From Cupriavidus sp. EM10 (GTDB lineage: Bacteria; Pseudomonadota; Gammaproteobacteria; Burkholderiales; Burkholderiaceae), in the NCBI RefSeq assembly GCF_018729255.1, contig NZ_CP076060.1, positions 1,426,001-1,490,000 of the forward strand: a stretch of DNA of 64,000 nucleotides. The letters are read 5' to 3'. Below, one piece after another: positions 39,010 to 49,158 of this stretch; within the stretch, counting starts at the first letter, position 1; each line of letters starts with the position of its first letter. Made by a program: the position numbers and the translations under genes. Below the pieces are notes generated by a model. It saw only the letters and a list, made by a program, of their open reading frames with translations, was not told where the DNA came from and searched no databases.

Positions 39010-40389
39010 TCAGCCTGCGTGCCGTGACGGTCGAACGATCGATTCCAATGCAAGGGCCGTGCCCAGCAGGTGCGCGTCGCGCATGGGGCCGTGCGACAGC
39101 ATCAGGCCCACCGGCAACTCGTCGGGCGCATGGCACGGCAGCGACACCGAGCAGCCGTCCAGGAAGTTGAAGGCCGACGTATTGCGCAACAGCAGGCCGT
39201 TGGTGCGGAAGAACAGGGCGTCGTCGGCCACCAGCGGGGCGATCGGCGGCGCCACCATCGGCACGGTGGGGCAAACCACGGCGTCGAACGGCGCCAGGCG
39301 GGTTTCCATGCGGGCGATCCAGTCCAGCCGGGCGCGGTGCAGCGCGATGTAGTCGGCCGCGCTCATCGCGGCGCCGCGCTCGATGCGGCTCAGTACGCGC
39401 GGATCGTAGCGGTCGCGCTGGGTGGCCAGCAGGTCGCGGTGATGGGAGAAGGCTTCCGGCGCCGAGAAGCCGCCGGCGGCGTTGAGTCCGGCCAGTTCGG
39501 CCAGCTCCGGCATGTCCACGTGTTCCACACGCACCCCGGCCGCCGACAGCCGCCCAATGGCCCGGTCGAAGGCGCGCGCCACCACTTCGTCCATGTCATC
39601 GAGCACCAACTGGCGCGGGATGGCGAGCCGCAGCGCGGTAGGCGCGGCGATGACCGGGATCACCGGTGCGTCGGCGATGACACTGTCCACGGCAATGCAG
39701 TCGGACAGCGTGCGCGCCATGGCGCAGGCCGTGTCGAGCGTGTAGGAGAGCGGAAAGGCACCGGTCAGCGGCACGCGGCGCGCCGTGGGCTTGTAGCCGG
39801 TGATGCCGCACAGGGCCGCCGGAATCCGGATCGATCCGCCCGTGTCGCTGCCCAGCGCGGCGACGGCGGTGCCCAGCACCACGGAAACCGCCGCGCCCGA
39901 CGACGACCCACCCGGAATGCGCGGCGTGGTGTTGTCGCAAGGATTGACCGGTGTCCCGAAATGGGGATTGATACCGACGCCCGAAAAGGCGAATTCGGTC
40001 ATGTTGGTGCGGCCGACCAGGGCTGCCCCGGCGGCGCGCAGCCGCGCCACCACGGCGGCATCCGCGGTGGCCGGCGCGGCATCCTGGCGGGCTGTGGACG
40101 CGGCGCGCGTGACTTCACCGGCCACGTCGTACAGGTCCTTGACCGACACGGGCAGGCCGGCCAGCGGATGCAGCGGCTTGCCGGCCCGCTCGGCGGCGTC
40201 GGCGGCCTGGGCCACCTGGCGGGCGGCATCGAACGTGGTGTGGAGAAAGACCGCTTTGCCGGCGGGGCTGGCGGCACTGGCGGCAGCCTGGGCGATCAGG
40301 TCTGTACGGGATATCTGCCCGGCACGCAGGCTGGCGTGGAGCGATGCAATCGATTCAAGCGGGTCGGACGGATTGAGATGAGGGGGCAT
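39010..40389 (-). CDS. Amidase, amidase-signature family
   Basis: 459 residues from ATG 40389 (MPPHLNPSDP). The catalytic triad is Lys84 (VSVKDL), cis-Ser162 (PGGSSSGAA) and Ser186 (DTGGSIR), with the standard 24-residue spacing. It resembles the amidase at 1449-2771 over its whole length, including the C-terminal NGLLLRNTSAFNFLDGCSVS block. First gene of the minus-strand run with TRAP transporter and dadA, it may release an amino acid or ammonia from an imported amide. The regulator gene upstream is divergent. Confidence 0.88.
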   Translation of the reverse strand: MPPHLNPSDPLESIASLHASLRAGQISRTDLIAQAAASAASPAGKAVFLHTTFDAARQVAQAADAAERAGKPLHPLAGLPVSVKDLYDVAGEVTRAASTARQDAAPATADAAVVARLRAAGAALVGRTNMTEFAFSGVGINPHFGTPVNPCDNTTPRIPGGSSSGAAVSVVLGTAVAALGSDTGGSIRIPAALCGITGYKPTARRVPLTGAFPLSYTLDTACAMARTLSDCIAVDSVIADAPVIPVIAAPTALRLAIPRQLVLDDMDEVVARAFDRAIGRLSAAGVRVEHVDMPELAELAGLNAAGGFSAPEAFSHHRDLLATQRDRYDPRVLSRIERGAAMSAADYIALHRARLDWIARMETRLAPFDAVVCPTVPMVAPPIAPLVADDALFFRTNGLLLRNTSAFNFLDGCSVSLPCHAPDELPVGLMLSHGPMRDAHLLGTALALESIVRPSRHAG

Positions 40390-40445
40390 GCGGCGGCGTG
40401 ACGATCGGGCTAACGATGTTAGGCGTCGCGGAACCAGACCGCATT

Positions 40446-40476
40446 CACGCATTGCCTCTGTGAATTAAGGTATTCA
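40446..40476. promoter_or_regulatory. Overlapping inverted repeats between the amidase and regulator genes
   Basis: TGAATTAAGGTATTCA (40461-40476) has 5-bp arms TGAAT / ATTCA, and TTCAC ... GTGAA arms overlap it to the left. Lying between divergent genes, this is a plausible operator for the winged-helix regulator at 40608. Confidence 0.35.
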
Positions 40477-40607
40477 TGCTGAGAATTCGCCGATAAACTG
40501 TCAAGCCGAAAATGCCCGAACCCGCTTCGGGCTTTCACCTATCGCCACCGTGGCCCACCTCGGCCATCCCCCTGACGCCCCCGCCGACCTTAATGGGAGA
40601 AACCTCC

Positions 40608-41204
40608 ATGGCACGCAAGCCCGCCCCGGAACGCCACGCCGATGCCGCCGAGGGCGCGAACCTTGACGCCGCCGCGCGCACCGCGCCGCTGACCCGTGCC
40701 GCAGGCGTCAATATCGTGTCGTCCGCGCACCTGGTGTCGGTACGCAGCCCGGAGCTTTCCGAATTCGAATTCGGCCTGAACACAGCCTATAACGCCTACA
40801 GCCGCTGGGTGGTCCGCTGCATGGGCGCCGCCGGCGTGCGCGACCTGACCTTCCTCGATGTGCTGGTTTTGCACCACGTCAACCACCGCGGCCGGGCCAA
40901 GCGGCTGGCAGACATCTGCTTCGTGCTCAACGTCGAGGACACCCACCTGGTCACGTATTCGCTCAAGAAGCTGGTCGGGCTGGGGCTGGTGGCCGGCGAA
41001 CGGGTGGGCAAGGAGGCGACTTACGCCACCACGCAGGCCGGCACGGAGGCATGCGCCCGATACCGCGAGATTCGCGAGCAGTGCCTGACCAGCAATTTCA
41101 CGGAAGGCAGTGACGAGAACGTCGAGATTGGCGAACTGGCCCGATTGCTGCGGGTGCTGACCGGCCTGTACGAGCAGGCAGCCCGCTCGGCAACCTCGCT
41201 CTGA
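40608..41204 (+). CDS. Winged-helix (MarR-like) transcriptional regulator
   Basis: 198 residues. A polar N-terminal tail of about 40 residues is followed by a MarR-like wHTH: LTFLDVLVLHHVNHRGRAKR, LADICFVLNVEDTHLVTYSL as recognition helix region, and the wing RVGKEATYATTQAG. Start at ATG 40608 is supported by GGGAGA seven bases upstream; a second ATG at 40593 has no such site. Divergent from the amidase and TRAP genes, it is their likely regulator. This type of regulator often accompanies DctPQM systems in Burkholderiaceae. Confidence 0.78.
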   Translation: MARKPAPERHADAAEGANLDAAARTAPLTRAAGVNIVSSAHLVSVRSPELSEFEFGLNTAYNAYSRWVVRCMGAAGVRDLTFLDVLVLHHVNHRGRAKRLADICFVLNVEDTHLVTYSLKKLVGLGLVAGERVGKEATYATTQAGTEACARYREIREQCLTSNFTEGSDENVEIGELARLLRVLTGLYEQAARSATSL

Positions 41205-41340
41205 GGGTTTTTAGCGCGATTTCGGACGATTTCAAGGGAGTTTCGATCGGATCGGCCACCCGGCTTGGGCGGCGAATGCAGCACCGGGTTGAGGGTTTTC
41301 GCCCCGGTGTCCGGTTTTCCCGTGAGTGTCCGTCCGCGCC

Positions 41341-41381
41341 GCATTGCACAATGCAAAAAGCGGCCGCCAACAAGGTACAAT
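41341..41381 (+). promoter_or_regulatory. Dyad and candidate -10 ahead of purL
   Basis: GCATTG-CA-CAATGC (41341-41354) is a perfect 6-bp dyad, followed by TACAAT (41376-41381), about 85 bases ahead of the purL ATG. No convincing -35 hexamer is visible. Confidence 0.3.
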
Positions 41382-41467
41382 AGCGGTTTCCCGCCAGCCG
41401 GCATTCCATTCAGCAGTGCCAGCCGCCGTTTCGCCTCACCTTCCTACGCCTCCTGACCGTACCGATC

Positions 41468-44400
41468 ATGGCGCATTTCTCGTGCTTCCCCGGCGCTTTG
41501 GCGCTTTCCGCTTTCCGTCAGCAACGCCTGCTTGCCGCCCTGCAACAAGTCGACGCCGATATTGAGTCCGTCCATGGCCAATTCGTGCATTTCGTCGATT
41601 CGGACACCCCGTTGTCCACCGAGGATCAGACGCGCATTGGCGCGATGCTGACCTATGGCGCGCCGTTTACGGCCCAGCCCGAGGGCGACCGTTTCGTGGT
41701 GATTCCGCGTTTCGGCACCATTTCGCCCTGGGCCAGCAAGGCCACCGACATCGCCCATAACTGCGGCCTGACGCACGTGCATCGCATCGAGCGCGGCATC
41801 GAGATCACCGTGGTCTGCAAGAAGGGGCTGCTGCGCGGCCGCAAGACGCTGGACGCCGGCACCCGCGCCGCCGTGGCCGCGCACCTGTTCGATCGCATGA
41901 CCGAGACCGTGATCGCTTCGCGCGAGGAAGCGGCCGGCCTGTTCCAGGAACTGCCGGCCAAGCCGCTGCAGTTCATCGACATTTCGGCGGGCCGCAGCGC
42001 CCTGGTTGACGCCAACACGGCGATGGGCCTGGCGCTGTCGGAAGACGAAATCGACTACCTGCTGGAGAACTACGGCAAGCTCGGCCGCAATCCGACCGAT
42101 GTCGAGCTGATGATGTTCGCGCAGGCCAACAGCGAACACTGCCGCCACAAGATCTTCAACGCCACCTGGACCATCGACGGCGTGGCGCAGGACAAGTCGC
42201 TGTTCGCGATGATCCGCAACACGCACCAGTTGAACCCGCAGGGATCGATCGTGGCCTATTCGGACAACTCGGCCGTGATGGAAGGCGATGTGGCCGAGCG
42301 CTGGTACCCGCGCGGCGCGGACCAGAAGTACGGTCGCCACGAGGCCCTGACCCATACGCTGATGAAGGTGGAGACGCACAACCACCCGACCGCGATCTCG
42401 CCGTTCCCGGGCGCCTCCACCGGCGCCGGCGGTGAAATCCGGGACGAAGGCGCTACGGGCCGCGGTGCCAAGCCCAAGGCCGGCCTGACCGGCTTCACGG
42501 TGTCGAACCTGATGCTGCCCGGTGCCGTCGAGGGCTGGGAAAACGCCCGCGATGCCGCGCAGCCGCTGGCGCACCGCAATCCCGACGACAAACCTGGCGT
42601 CACCGGCAAGCCGGACCGCATCGCATCGCCGCTGCAGATCATGATCGACGGCCCGCTGGGCGGCGCCGCGTTCAACAACGAATTCGGCCGCGCCGCTCTG
42701 GGCGGCTACTTCCGCGTCTACGAGCAGAACGTGGGCGGCACGGTGCGCGGCTATCACAAGCCGATCATGATTGCCGGCGGCATCGGCAATATCGACGCCG
42801 GCCACACGCACAAGAACCCGCTGCCGGCCGGCACGCTGCTGATCCAGCTGGGCGGCCCGGGCATGCGCATCGGTATGGGCGGCGGCGCCGCCAGCTCGAT
42901 GGCGACCGGCACCAACACGGCCGACCTGGACTTCGACTCGGTGCAGCGTGGCAACCCCGAAATGGAGCGCCGTGCCCAGGAAGTGATCAACGCCTGCTGG
43001 CAACTGGGCGAAGACAACCCGATTCTGTCGATCCATGATGTCGGCGCGGGTGGTATTTCGAATGCCTTCCCCGAACTGGTCGACGGCGCCGATCGCGGCG
43101 CCCGTTTCGAGCTGCGCCAGGTGCATCTGGAAGAGTCGGGCCTGTCGCCGGCCGAAATCTGGTGCAACGAGTCGCAGGAGCGCTACGTTCTTGCCATCGC
43201 CCCGAACGACCTGCCGCGCTTCCAGGCCATGTGCGAGCGCGAGCGCTCGCCGTTCGCCGTGGTCGGTATCGCCACCGAGGAAAAGCAGCTGCAGCTGGTG
43301 GACGCCAATGTGGACGCCGCGCTGAAGGAGCACTTCACGGTAGACATGCCGATGGACGTGCTGCTGGGCAAGCCGCCGCGCATGCACCGCGACGTGCAGC
43401 GGGTGCAGCGCGAACTGCCGCCGGTGGACGTGACCGGGATCTCGCTGGAACAGGCCGTGAGCGACGTGCTGCGTCACCCGACCGTCGCGAGCAAGTCGTT
43501 CCTGATCACGATCGGCGACCGTACCGTCGGCGGCATGAACGCACGCGACCAGATGGTTGGCCCGTGGCAGGTGCCCGTGGCAGATGTGGCCGTGACCACG
43601 CTCGACTACAAGGGCCGCGCCGGCGAAGCAATGACGATGGGCGAGCGCACGCCGCTGGCCGTCATCGACGCCCCGGCTTCGGGGCGCATGGCCATTGGCG
43701 AGGCGCTGACCAACCTGGCAGCCGCTCCGGTCAAGGATCTGAACAAGGTCAAGCTGTCGGCCAACTGGATGGCCGCCTGCGGCGTGGCCGGCGAGGATGC
43801 CAAACTGTACGACACCGTGCATGCCGTCGGCATGGAACTGTGCCCGGCGCTTGGCATCAGCATCCCGGTGGGCAAGGATTCGCTGTCGATGCGCACGAAG
43901 TGGTCGGATGCCGATGGCGACAAGGAAGTGGTCGCCCCGGTCTCGCTGATCATTTCCGCTTTCGCGGCCGTGGATGACACCAACAAGACCTTGACGCCCC
44001 AGTTGCGCACCGATCTGGGCGACAGCACGCTGATCGCCATCGACCTGGGTCGTGCGAAGAACCGCATGGGCGGCAGCATCCTGGCGCAGGTGACGCAGCA
44101 GGTGGGCGATCGCGCGCCGGATGTGGACAGCCCGGAAGACCTGAAGAATTTCTTCAACGTGATCCAGCGCCTCAACCGTGAAGGCAAGCTGCTGGCCTAT
44201 CACGACCGTTCCGACGGCGGTTTCATGGCCACCGTGGCGGAAATGGCTTTCGCCGGCCATACTGGCGTGTCGCTCAACGTGGACATGCTGACGCTGGATC
44301 CGACCCAGGAGCAGGACTACGGCGACGCCAAGAACTGGGCGCAGCAGGTTGCCGAGCTCCGCAACGACCGGACGCTGCGCGCGCTGTTCTCGGAAGAACT

Positions 44401-45514
44401 GGGCGCCGTCATCCAGGTCCGTGCGGAAGAGCGCGATGCCGTTTTCGCGGTGCTGCGCGAGGCCGGGCTGTCGGCTTGCAGCCATGTCATTGGCAAGCCG
44501 AACACGAGCGACCAGATCGAGATCTACCGCGACGCCAAGAAGGTCTTCGGCGCCGCCCGTGCCGACCTGCAGCGCACGTGGACCGAGGTGAGCTGGCGCA
44601 TCGCGCGCCTGCGCGACAACCCGGCCTGCGCGGACAGCGAGTACGACCGCGTGCTGGACGCCGCCGATCCGGGCATCAGCCCCGTGCTGACCTTCGATCC
44701 GGCGCACGATATCGCCGCACCGTTCATTGCCACGGGCAACCGTCCGCGCGTGGCAATCCTGCGCGAGCAGGGCGTGAACTCGCAGATCGAGATGGCCTAC
44801 AGCATGGACCTGGCCGGCTTCGAGACGGTTGACGTGCATATGAGCGATCTGATCGCCGGCCGTGCCACGCTGGCCGATTTCAAGGGTTTCGTGGCCTGCG
44901 GCGGCTTCAGCTACGGCGACGTGCTCGGCGCGGGCGAGGGCTGGGCGAAGACGATCCTGTTCAACGGCCAGATGGCAGAGCAGTTCGCGGCGTTCTTCAA
45001 CCGCCAGGACACGTTCGCGCTTGGCGTGTGCAACGGCTGCCAGATGCTGAGCAACCTGGCCCCTATCATCCCGGGTGCCGGTGCATGGCCGAAGTTCACG
45101 CGTAACCTGTCGGAGCAGTACGAAGCGCGCTTCGTTACCGTGGAAGTCCAGCAGTCGCCGTCGATTTTCTTTGCCGGCATGGAAGGCAGCCGCATCCCCA
45201 TCGCCGTGGCGCATGGCGAGGGTTTCGCCGACTTCTCGCAGCAAGGCGATATCGCGAAGGTGGACGTGGCGCTGCGCTTCGTCGACAACCGCGGTGCCGT
45301 GACGCAGACGTACCCGCTGAACCCGAACGGATCGCCGCAGGGCATCACGTCGGTGACGACCTCCGATGGCCGCTTCACCGCGCTGATGCCGCACCCGGAA
45401 CGCGTGTTCCGCGCCGCGACGATGAGCTGGGCGCCGGACGCCTGGAAGGACGTCGCCGACGGCGGTAGCCCGTGGATGCGCATGTTCCGCAACGCCCGCA
45501 AGTGGGTGGGCTGA
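41468..45514 (+). CDS. purL: Phosphoribosylformylglycinamidine synthase
   Basis: Large single-chain PurL of 1348 residues, fourth step of purine synthesis: converts FGAR, glutamine and ATP to FGAM. It contains the N-terminal PurS-like domain, linker, two AIRS-like halves (with [15 protein letters not shown] and [15 protein letters not shown]) and a C-terminal glutamine amidotransferase domain from about 1088. That domain's nucleophilic Cys is in GVCNGCQML near 1188, with a downstream HGEGF containing the His partner. No disruption seen. It stands alone with its own terminator. Confidence 0.96.
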   Translation: MAHFSCFPGALALSAFRQQRLLAALQQVDADIESVHGQFVHFVDSDTPLSTEDQTRIGAMLTYGAPFTAQPEGDRFVVIPRFGTISPWASKATDIAHNCGLTHVHRIERGIEITVVCKKGLLRGRKTLDAGTRAAVAAHLFDRMTETVIASREEAAGLFQELPAKPLQFIDISAGRSALVDANTAMGLALSEDEIDYLLENYGKLGRNPTDVELMMFAQANSEHCRHKIFNATWTIDGVAQDKSLFAMIRNTHQLNPQGSIVAYSDNSAVMEGDVAERWYPRGADQKYGRHEALTHTLMKVETHNHPTAISPFPGASTGAGGEIRDEGATGRGAKPKAGLTGFTVSNLMLPGAVEGWENARDAAQPLAHRNPDDKPGVTGKPDRIASPLQIMIDGPLGGAAFNNEFGRAALGGYFRVYEQNVGGTVRGYHKPIMIAGGIGNIDAGHTHKNPLPAGTLLIQLGGPGMRIGMGGGAASSMATGTNTADLDFDSVQRGNPEMERRAQEVINACWQLGEDNPILSIHDVGAGGISNAFPELVDGADRGARFELRQVHLEESGLSPAEIWCNESQERYVLAIAPNDLPRFQAMCERERSPFAVVGIATEEKQLQLVDANVDAALKEHFTVDMPMDVLLGKPPRMHRDVQRVQRELPPVDVTGISLEQAVSDVLRHPTVASKSFLITIGDRTVGGMNARDQMVGPWQVPVADVAVTTLDYKGRAGEAMTMGERTPLAVIDAPASGRMAIGEALTNLAAAPVKDLNKVKLSANWMAACGVAGEDAKLYDTVHAVGMELCPALGISIPVGKDSLSMRTKWSDADGDKEVVAPVSLIISAFAAVDDTNKTLTPQLRTDLGDSTLIAIDLGRAKNRMGGSILAQVTQQVGDRAPDVDSPEDLKNFFNVIQRLNREGKLLAYHDRSDGGFMATVAEMAFAGHTGVSLNVDMLTLDPTQEQDYGDAKNWAQQVAELRNDRTLRALFSEELGAVIQVRAEERDAVFAVLREAGLSACSHVIGKPNTSDQIEIYRDAKKVFGAARADLQRTWTEVSWRIARLRDNPACADSEYDRVLDAADPGISPVLTFDPAHDIAAPFIATGNRPRVAILREQGVNSQIEMAYSMDLAGFETVDVHMSDLIAGRATLADFKGFVACGGFSYGDVLGAGEGWAKTILFNGQMAEQFAAFFNRQDTFALGVCNGCQMLSNLAPIIPGAGAWPKFTRNLSEQYEARFVTVEVQQSPSIFFAGMEGSRIPIAVAHGEGFADFSQQGDIAKVDVALRFVDNRGAVTQTYPLNPNGSPQGITSVTTSDGRFTALMPHPERVFRAATMSWAPDAWKDVADGGSPWMRMFRNARKWVG

Positions 45515-45537
45515 ACGAGCTCGCTGCATCGAACGAC

Positions 45538-45562
45538 ACGCCCGCGCAAGCGGGCGTTTTTC
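45538..45562 (+). terminator. Rho-independent terminator after purL
   Basis: ACGCCCGC (45538-45545), GCAA loop, GCGGGCGT (45550-45557), then T run to 45562. Confidence 0.85.
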
Positions 45563-45582
45563 TTTGACGCGAGGCTGCCGCA

Positions 45583-45723
45583 TCACTGCCTGACTACGTA
45601 GAGCCACACGAAGAACGCGATGAAGGTGAATGCCGAATAAATGATGATGCCCCACTCGGCGCGCTTCATGACTTTTATGTAGAACTCGTCGTCTTCAAAA
45701 AAGCGGGTCAGGAACTTGTTCAA
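45583..45723 (-). CDS. Small single-span membrane protein, 46 residues
   Basis: Very short gene starting with TTG at 45723 directly behind a strong GGAGGAA site. The product begins MNKFLTRFFEDDEFYIKVMK, followed by one hydrophobic helix (about residues 25-44, GIIIYSAFTFIAFFVWLYVV) and ends Arg-Gln. The acidic-basic head followed by a membrane span suggests an inner-membrane regulator or complex subunit. I do not recognise the family. It sits between the purL terminator and another small membrane gene. Confidence 0.6.
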   Translation of the reverse strand: MNKFLTRFFEDDEFYIKVMKRAEWGIIIYSAFTFIAFFVWLYVVRQ

Positions 45724-45757
45724 TTCTTCCTCCAGAATTTAGACGCATGTTGGGAAG

Positions 45758-46201
45758 TCAGGCGAGTGTCGACGTCAGCACGACACGGGCACATGCTGCG
45801 GCTACCGCGCTAACAAGGCTCAGCAGGATCGAAAAGCGCAGAACGAGATTGACCTCTGCGCATTTGCCGCGGCTTCTGGGGTGGGCGTCCATCGCGCCCA
45901 GCAACACCAGCACCGAACCAGCCACGATCAGCAGGACATGCAGGCACAGAAACATCCAGGCGCCCAGGTGGGGCCCTTCCGCGTGTTCGATCCACCCCGC
46001 CAAGCCGTGGCACGCGCTAGCGCTAAGCGGAATCGCCGCCCAAAGTAACTGCCCATCCTGAATCGCCCGTCGCACGATGCCGTGGCTGCGCGACCGCGAG
46101 AACACCGGCACCTTCGCGAATGGCAGGAGGGCGAACGGCGCCAGCAGCGGGATCGCCACGTTGAAAACCAACCAGCCGACTTGCTCGGATACGCCTGCCA
46201 T
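45758..46201 (-). CDS. Hypothetical multi-span membrane protein
   Basis: 147 residues with about four hydrophobic helices (for example VGWLVFNVAIPLLAPFALLP, GAWMFLCLHVLLIVAGSVLV and a C-terminal span). A short loop is rich in Arg/Ser. I do not recognise the family. The gene ends 34 bases upstream of the 46-residue gene on the same strand, so the two may be co-transcribed. Confidence 0.6.
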   Translation of the reverse strand: MAGVSEQVGWLVFNVAIPLLAPFALLPFAKVPVFSRSRSHGIVRRAIQDGQLLWAAIPLSASACHGLAGWIEHAEGPHLGAWMFLCLHVLLIVAGSVLVLLGAMDAHPRSRGKCAEVNLVLRFSILLSLVSAVAAACARVVLTSTLA

Positions 46202-46366
46202 ATCGCTCCCCGAAGATCATTGGAAATGACTGCGCACGACAGGCACGACATGCCTTCACGTCCACAACGCAGTGATCCTATGGTTCAGGGCGGGGCGCGC
46301 CAAGAGGGTTTTTGTGAACTTGTGTGTCCGAAAACCCGGCGCTTGCGTCACGTCATGAGAAAGGTC

Positions 46367-46708
46367 TCAGACTGCAACAGGAATGGGGAAATCGGAAGGA
46401 TTCTGGCCTGTCTGAGAAGCCTGTGCCTGCTGCGAGCGCAGCCGGTCGCTCCATGGCAGATAGCGGGAATAGAGCAGGCGCATGCGGTCCGCGCCGGGCG
46501 GCACGGGAAGCTCGCCGCGGACTTCCATGAAGGCGATGGTGGCCTGGAGCAGCTTCGACTGAGCGTAGCGATCGCGTGCTGGCACATGGGGTTGCAGTTG
46601 GCGCCAGCGAAGGCCGGTGCATTCGATATTGGGCATCCCCAGCGCGCAGTAGACCACGCCGCTCGAATAGAGGTGCCACATGTACCAGTAGCCGCTCGTC
46701 ATGCCCAT
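46367..46708 (-). CDS. Hypothetical protein
   Basis: Candidate 113-residue protein from ATG 46708 (MGMTSGYWYMWHLYSSGVVY). It is aromatic-rich at the N terminus, with a basic middle and no clear membrane span. I do not recognise it, and lack of flanking operon context keeps confidence low. The frame stays open upstream to 46873 without a supported start. Confidence 0.4.
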   Translation of the reverse strand: MGMTSGYWYMWHLYSSGVVYCALGMPNIECTGLRWRQLQPHVPARDRYAQSKLLQATIAFMEVRGELPVPPGADRMRLLYSRYLPWSDRLRSQQAQASQTGQNPSDFPIPVAV

Positions 46709-46860
46709 GCCCTGTGCCTTCGATCTCGTGCTCGATACCTTGCCTGGACGGGCGTCCGGCGTCGCCGAGCAGTCAGATATTACTGAGGGCAGGGAACCGA
46801 GGGAACCCGCAAACTGCACCAGAGTGTTACCGAGCGCGCAGAAGGGCGCGCCAGAAACAA

Positions 46861-46888
46861 AAAACCGGCGCACACGGCGCCGGTTTTT
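46861..46888. terminator. Terminator hairpin downstream of the parvulin gene
   Basis: Arms ACCGGCGC (46864-46871) / GCGCCGGT (46877-46884) flanked by an A tract on the left and a T tract on the right, so usable from both directions. Confidence 0.75.
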
Positions 46889-46905
46889 GCTGGAACAGGA
46901 CCCGG

Positions 46906-47700
46906 TTACTGGATCTTGGCCTTGTCCTTGAGCGACTTCATCATCGCCTGGAACTGCTCCCGCTGCCAGGCCTGGTCGCCCATCAGCATTTGCTGCAGCT
47001 GCGGCTTCACTTCCTCGAACGACGGGATCTTCTGGTCGCGCACGTCCACGAGCTGGATGATATGCCAGCCAAACTGCGTCTTGACCGGCGTATCGGTCAT
47101 CTGGCCCTTCTTCAGGCCGCTCATGGCCGCCGAGAACTCGGGCACGTAGCTGCTGCTGTTGGCCCAGTCCAGATCGCCGCCATTGGCTGCCGAGCCGGTG
47201 TCCTTCGACGATGCCTTGGCCACGTCCTCGAACTTGGCGCCGCCCTTGATCTTGGCGATCAGTGCCTTGGCGTCCGCTTCCTTTTCCACCAGGATATGGC
47301 GGGCGTGGTATTCCTTGCCGTTGCCGAACTGGCCCTTGATCTTTTCGTATTGCTTGCGCAGCTCGTCGTCGCTGGCGCCGTGGGTCTTGACGTAGTCCTC
47401 GAAGACCGCACCGGCCAGCACGTTCAGGCGGGCCTGTTCCAGCTGGTCCTGAATGTCGTCGCGTTGCAGGATGCCGCGCTTGGAGGCTTCCTGCACCAGC
47501 AGTTCCCGGTCGATCAGCATGGTGCGGGCACGGTCGCGCAGTTCGGGCGAGGCGGGCTGGCCGGTGCCGGCGATCAGCTTGTCCACCTTGGCCGAGGGGA
47601 TGGGCTTGCCATTCACAACGGCGGCGTTCTGGGCGAACACGGGCAGGCTGCCAGCAGCGAGCACAGCCGCCAGGCTGAACGAGAGGACGGTGGTCTTCAT
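46906..47700 (-). CDS. Periplasmic parvulin-type peptidyl-prolyl isomerase (PpiC/SurA-like)
   Basis: 264 residues with a signal peptide ending PVFAQ near residue 23, an N-terminal helical SurA_N-like region and a parvulin domain at about 130-225 (YHARHILVEKEADAKALI to GWHIIQLVDVRDQ). Probably assists folding of exported proteins. It follows bolA at 35 bases on the same strand, in an order conserved in Burkholderiaceae. Confidence 0.9.
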   Translation of the reverse strand: MKTTVLSFSLAAVLAAGSLPVFAQNAAVVNGKPIPSAKVDKLIAGTGQPASPELRDRARTMLIDRELLVQEASKRGILQRDDIQDQLEQARLNVLAGAVFEDYVKTHGASDDELRKQYEKIKGQFGNGKEYHARHILVEKEADAKALIAKIKGGAKFEDVAKASSKDTGSAANGGDLDWANSSSYVPEFSAAMSGLKKGQMTDTPVKTQFGWHIIQLVDVRDQKIPSFEEVKPQLQQMLMGDQAWQREQFQAMMKSLKDKAKIQ

Positions 47701-47735
47701 GGAGTCAGGTCTGAAAGTAGCGAGAGCGCGTCGCG

Positions 47736-48020
47736 TCATGCTTCGCGGGATTGATATTCTTGGTCGGTGTACGCGCTGACGGCCAGCGCATGAATCTGCG
47801 AGGGGAACAGTTCGCGCAGCGCATCATACACCATACGGTGGCGCGCCACGCGCGATTGGCCGGCGAACCGGTTGCTGACGATCAGAACGTTGTAATGGCC
47901 CCCGCCCGAGGCCGCGCCGGCGTGGCCAGCATGGGCCGCGCTGTCATCGTGGACGTGCAGGTGGGAGGGTTCGAGCGCCGCACGCAGCAGCGCGTCGATG
48001 GTGGCGGGATCGGCTGCCAT
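47736..48020 (-). CDS. BolA family protein
   Basis: 94 residues with the BolA fold signature FAGQSRVARHRMVYDALREL containing the conserved R-H pair, and HAL near the end. BolA proteins bind monothiol glutaredoxins and Fe-S clusters or DNA. A His/Gly-rich insert (HDDSAAHAGHAGAASGGGH) between the first strands is characteristic of this subgroup and could bind metal. Confidence 0.88.
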   Translation of the reverse strand: MAADPATIDALLRAALEPSHLHVHDDSAAHAGHAGAASGGGHYNVLIVSNRFAGQSRVARHRMVYDALRELFPSQIHALAVSAYTDQEYQSREA

Positions 48021-48062
48021 CGGTATTCCTTGGGGTAAGCGGGGAACGGGAGAGCGGCTCCG

Positions 48063-48617
48063 TTATTCGGAGCGGCCTTCCTGAGACGGGTTTTCCTCGA
48101 TGTGGCGCGACAGCCAGATGCTTTGCGCCACGATGAAGACGACCATCAGGCCCATGCTGCCGAACAGCTTGAAGTTGACCCAGGTATCGGTGGAGAACTG
48201 GTAGGCCACGTAGAGGTTCAGCACGCCCATCGCGGCGAAGAACGCGGCCCAGGCGACGTTGAGCCGGCCCCACATGGCATCCGGCATGGTGACCTGCTTT
48301 TCCATCATGGCCCGGATCAGGTTCTTGCGCCAGCCGACGACCGAGCCGATCAGCGTCACCGCGAACAGCCAGTAGAGCACCGTGGGCTTCCATTTGATGA
48401 ACGTTTCGTTGTGCAGCACGATGGTCGCGCCGCCGAACACGCCAATGATCAGCAGGCTGACCCATTGCATCGGCTCCACCTTGCCATGGCGGATGCGCAC
48501 CCAGGCAATCTGCAGCACCGTCGCCACAATGGCCACCGCGGTGGCCGGATAGATGCCGAACAGCTTGAAGGCGACAAAAAACAGGATGACCGGGAACAGG
48601 TCGAACAGGAATTTCAT
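48063..48617 (-). CDS. yciB: Inner-membrane septation protein A homologue (YciB/IspZ)
   Basis: 184 residues opening [20 protein letters not shown], with five or six membrane helices; length and start match YciB. In enterobacteria it links the divisome and elongasome and influences cell envelope integrity. ATG 48617 chosen on the family start. It precedes bolA by 42 bases. Confidence 0.92.
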   Translation of the reverse strand: MKFLFDLFPVILFFVAFKLFGIYPATAVAIVATVLQIAWVRIRHGKVEPMQWVSLLIIGVFGGATIVLHNETFIKWKPTVLYWLFAVTLIGSVVGWRKNLIRAMMEKQVTMPDAMWGRLNVAWAAFFAAMGVLNLYVAYQFSTDTWVNFKLFGSMGLMVVFIVAQSIWLSRHIEENPSQEGRSE

Positions 48618-48711
48618 GCGGACCAAATCAGGTTGGCGAACCCGGCTTGCGGCCGGGCCTGCTGGCAATCCGCCGGGCGGACTGGACGGGGCGTCCGGTG
48701 TGCGGGTGGCG

Positions 48712-49119
48712 TCACCCGCGATCAGCCGGATCGCGATCGTCGAATTTTAGCGCAGCCGAGTTGATGCAATAGCGCAGGCCGGTCGGCGTGGGGCCGTCCT
48801 CGAAGACATGGCCCAGATGGCTGCCGCATTCCTTGCACCGGACTTCCACGCGCGTCATGCCGTGGCTGTGGTCCGCATGCTCGGCGATGACCTCGCCGTT
48901 GATCGGGCGGAAATAGCTCGGCCAGCCGCAGCCCGCGTCGAACTTGGTACCCGACTCGAACAGCGGGGTGCCGCAACCCACGCAGTGGTAGATGCCCTGG
49001 TCCCAGTGATCCCAGTAGCGGCCCGTGAACGGGCGCTCGGTGGCGGCCTCGCGCGTCACGCGGTACTCGATGTCGGACAGTTGGTCACGCCATTCGGCGT
49101 CGGTCTTGGTGGTGGTCAT
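48712..49119 (-). CDS. msrB: Peptide-methionine (R)-S-oxide reductase MsrB
   Basis: Reduces the R epimer of methionine sulfoxide in proteins. 135 residues, no signal peptide so cytoplasmic. Zinc ligands Cys46, Cys49, Cys95 and Cys98; catalytic Cys118 in RYCINSAAL; recycling Cys64 in DAGCGWPSY. The gene lies directly downstream of selO with 39 bases between. Confidence 0.95.
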   Translation of the reverse strand: MTTTKTDAEWRDQLSDIEYRVTREAATERPFTGRYWDHWDQGIYHCVGCGTPLFESGTKFDAGCGWPSYFRPINGEVIAEHADHSHGMTRVEVRCKECGSHLGHVFEDGPTPTGLRYCINSAALKFDDRDPADRG

Positions 49120-49158
49120 CTCGTTTCCTTGGTGGGAATCCCGGGCCGGCTGGCACTC

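Noticed and set aside
41444..45655. Very long open frame of about 1400 codons antisense to purL
   Set aside because: It mirrors purL exactly; its composition is His/Arg/Gln-rich with no domain sense. Such antisense frames arise from the strong third-position GC bias.
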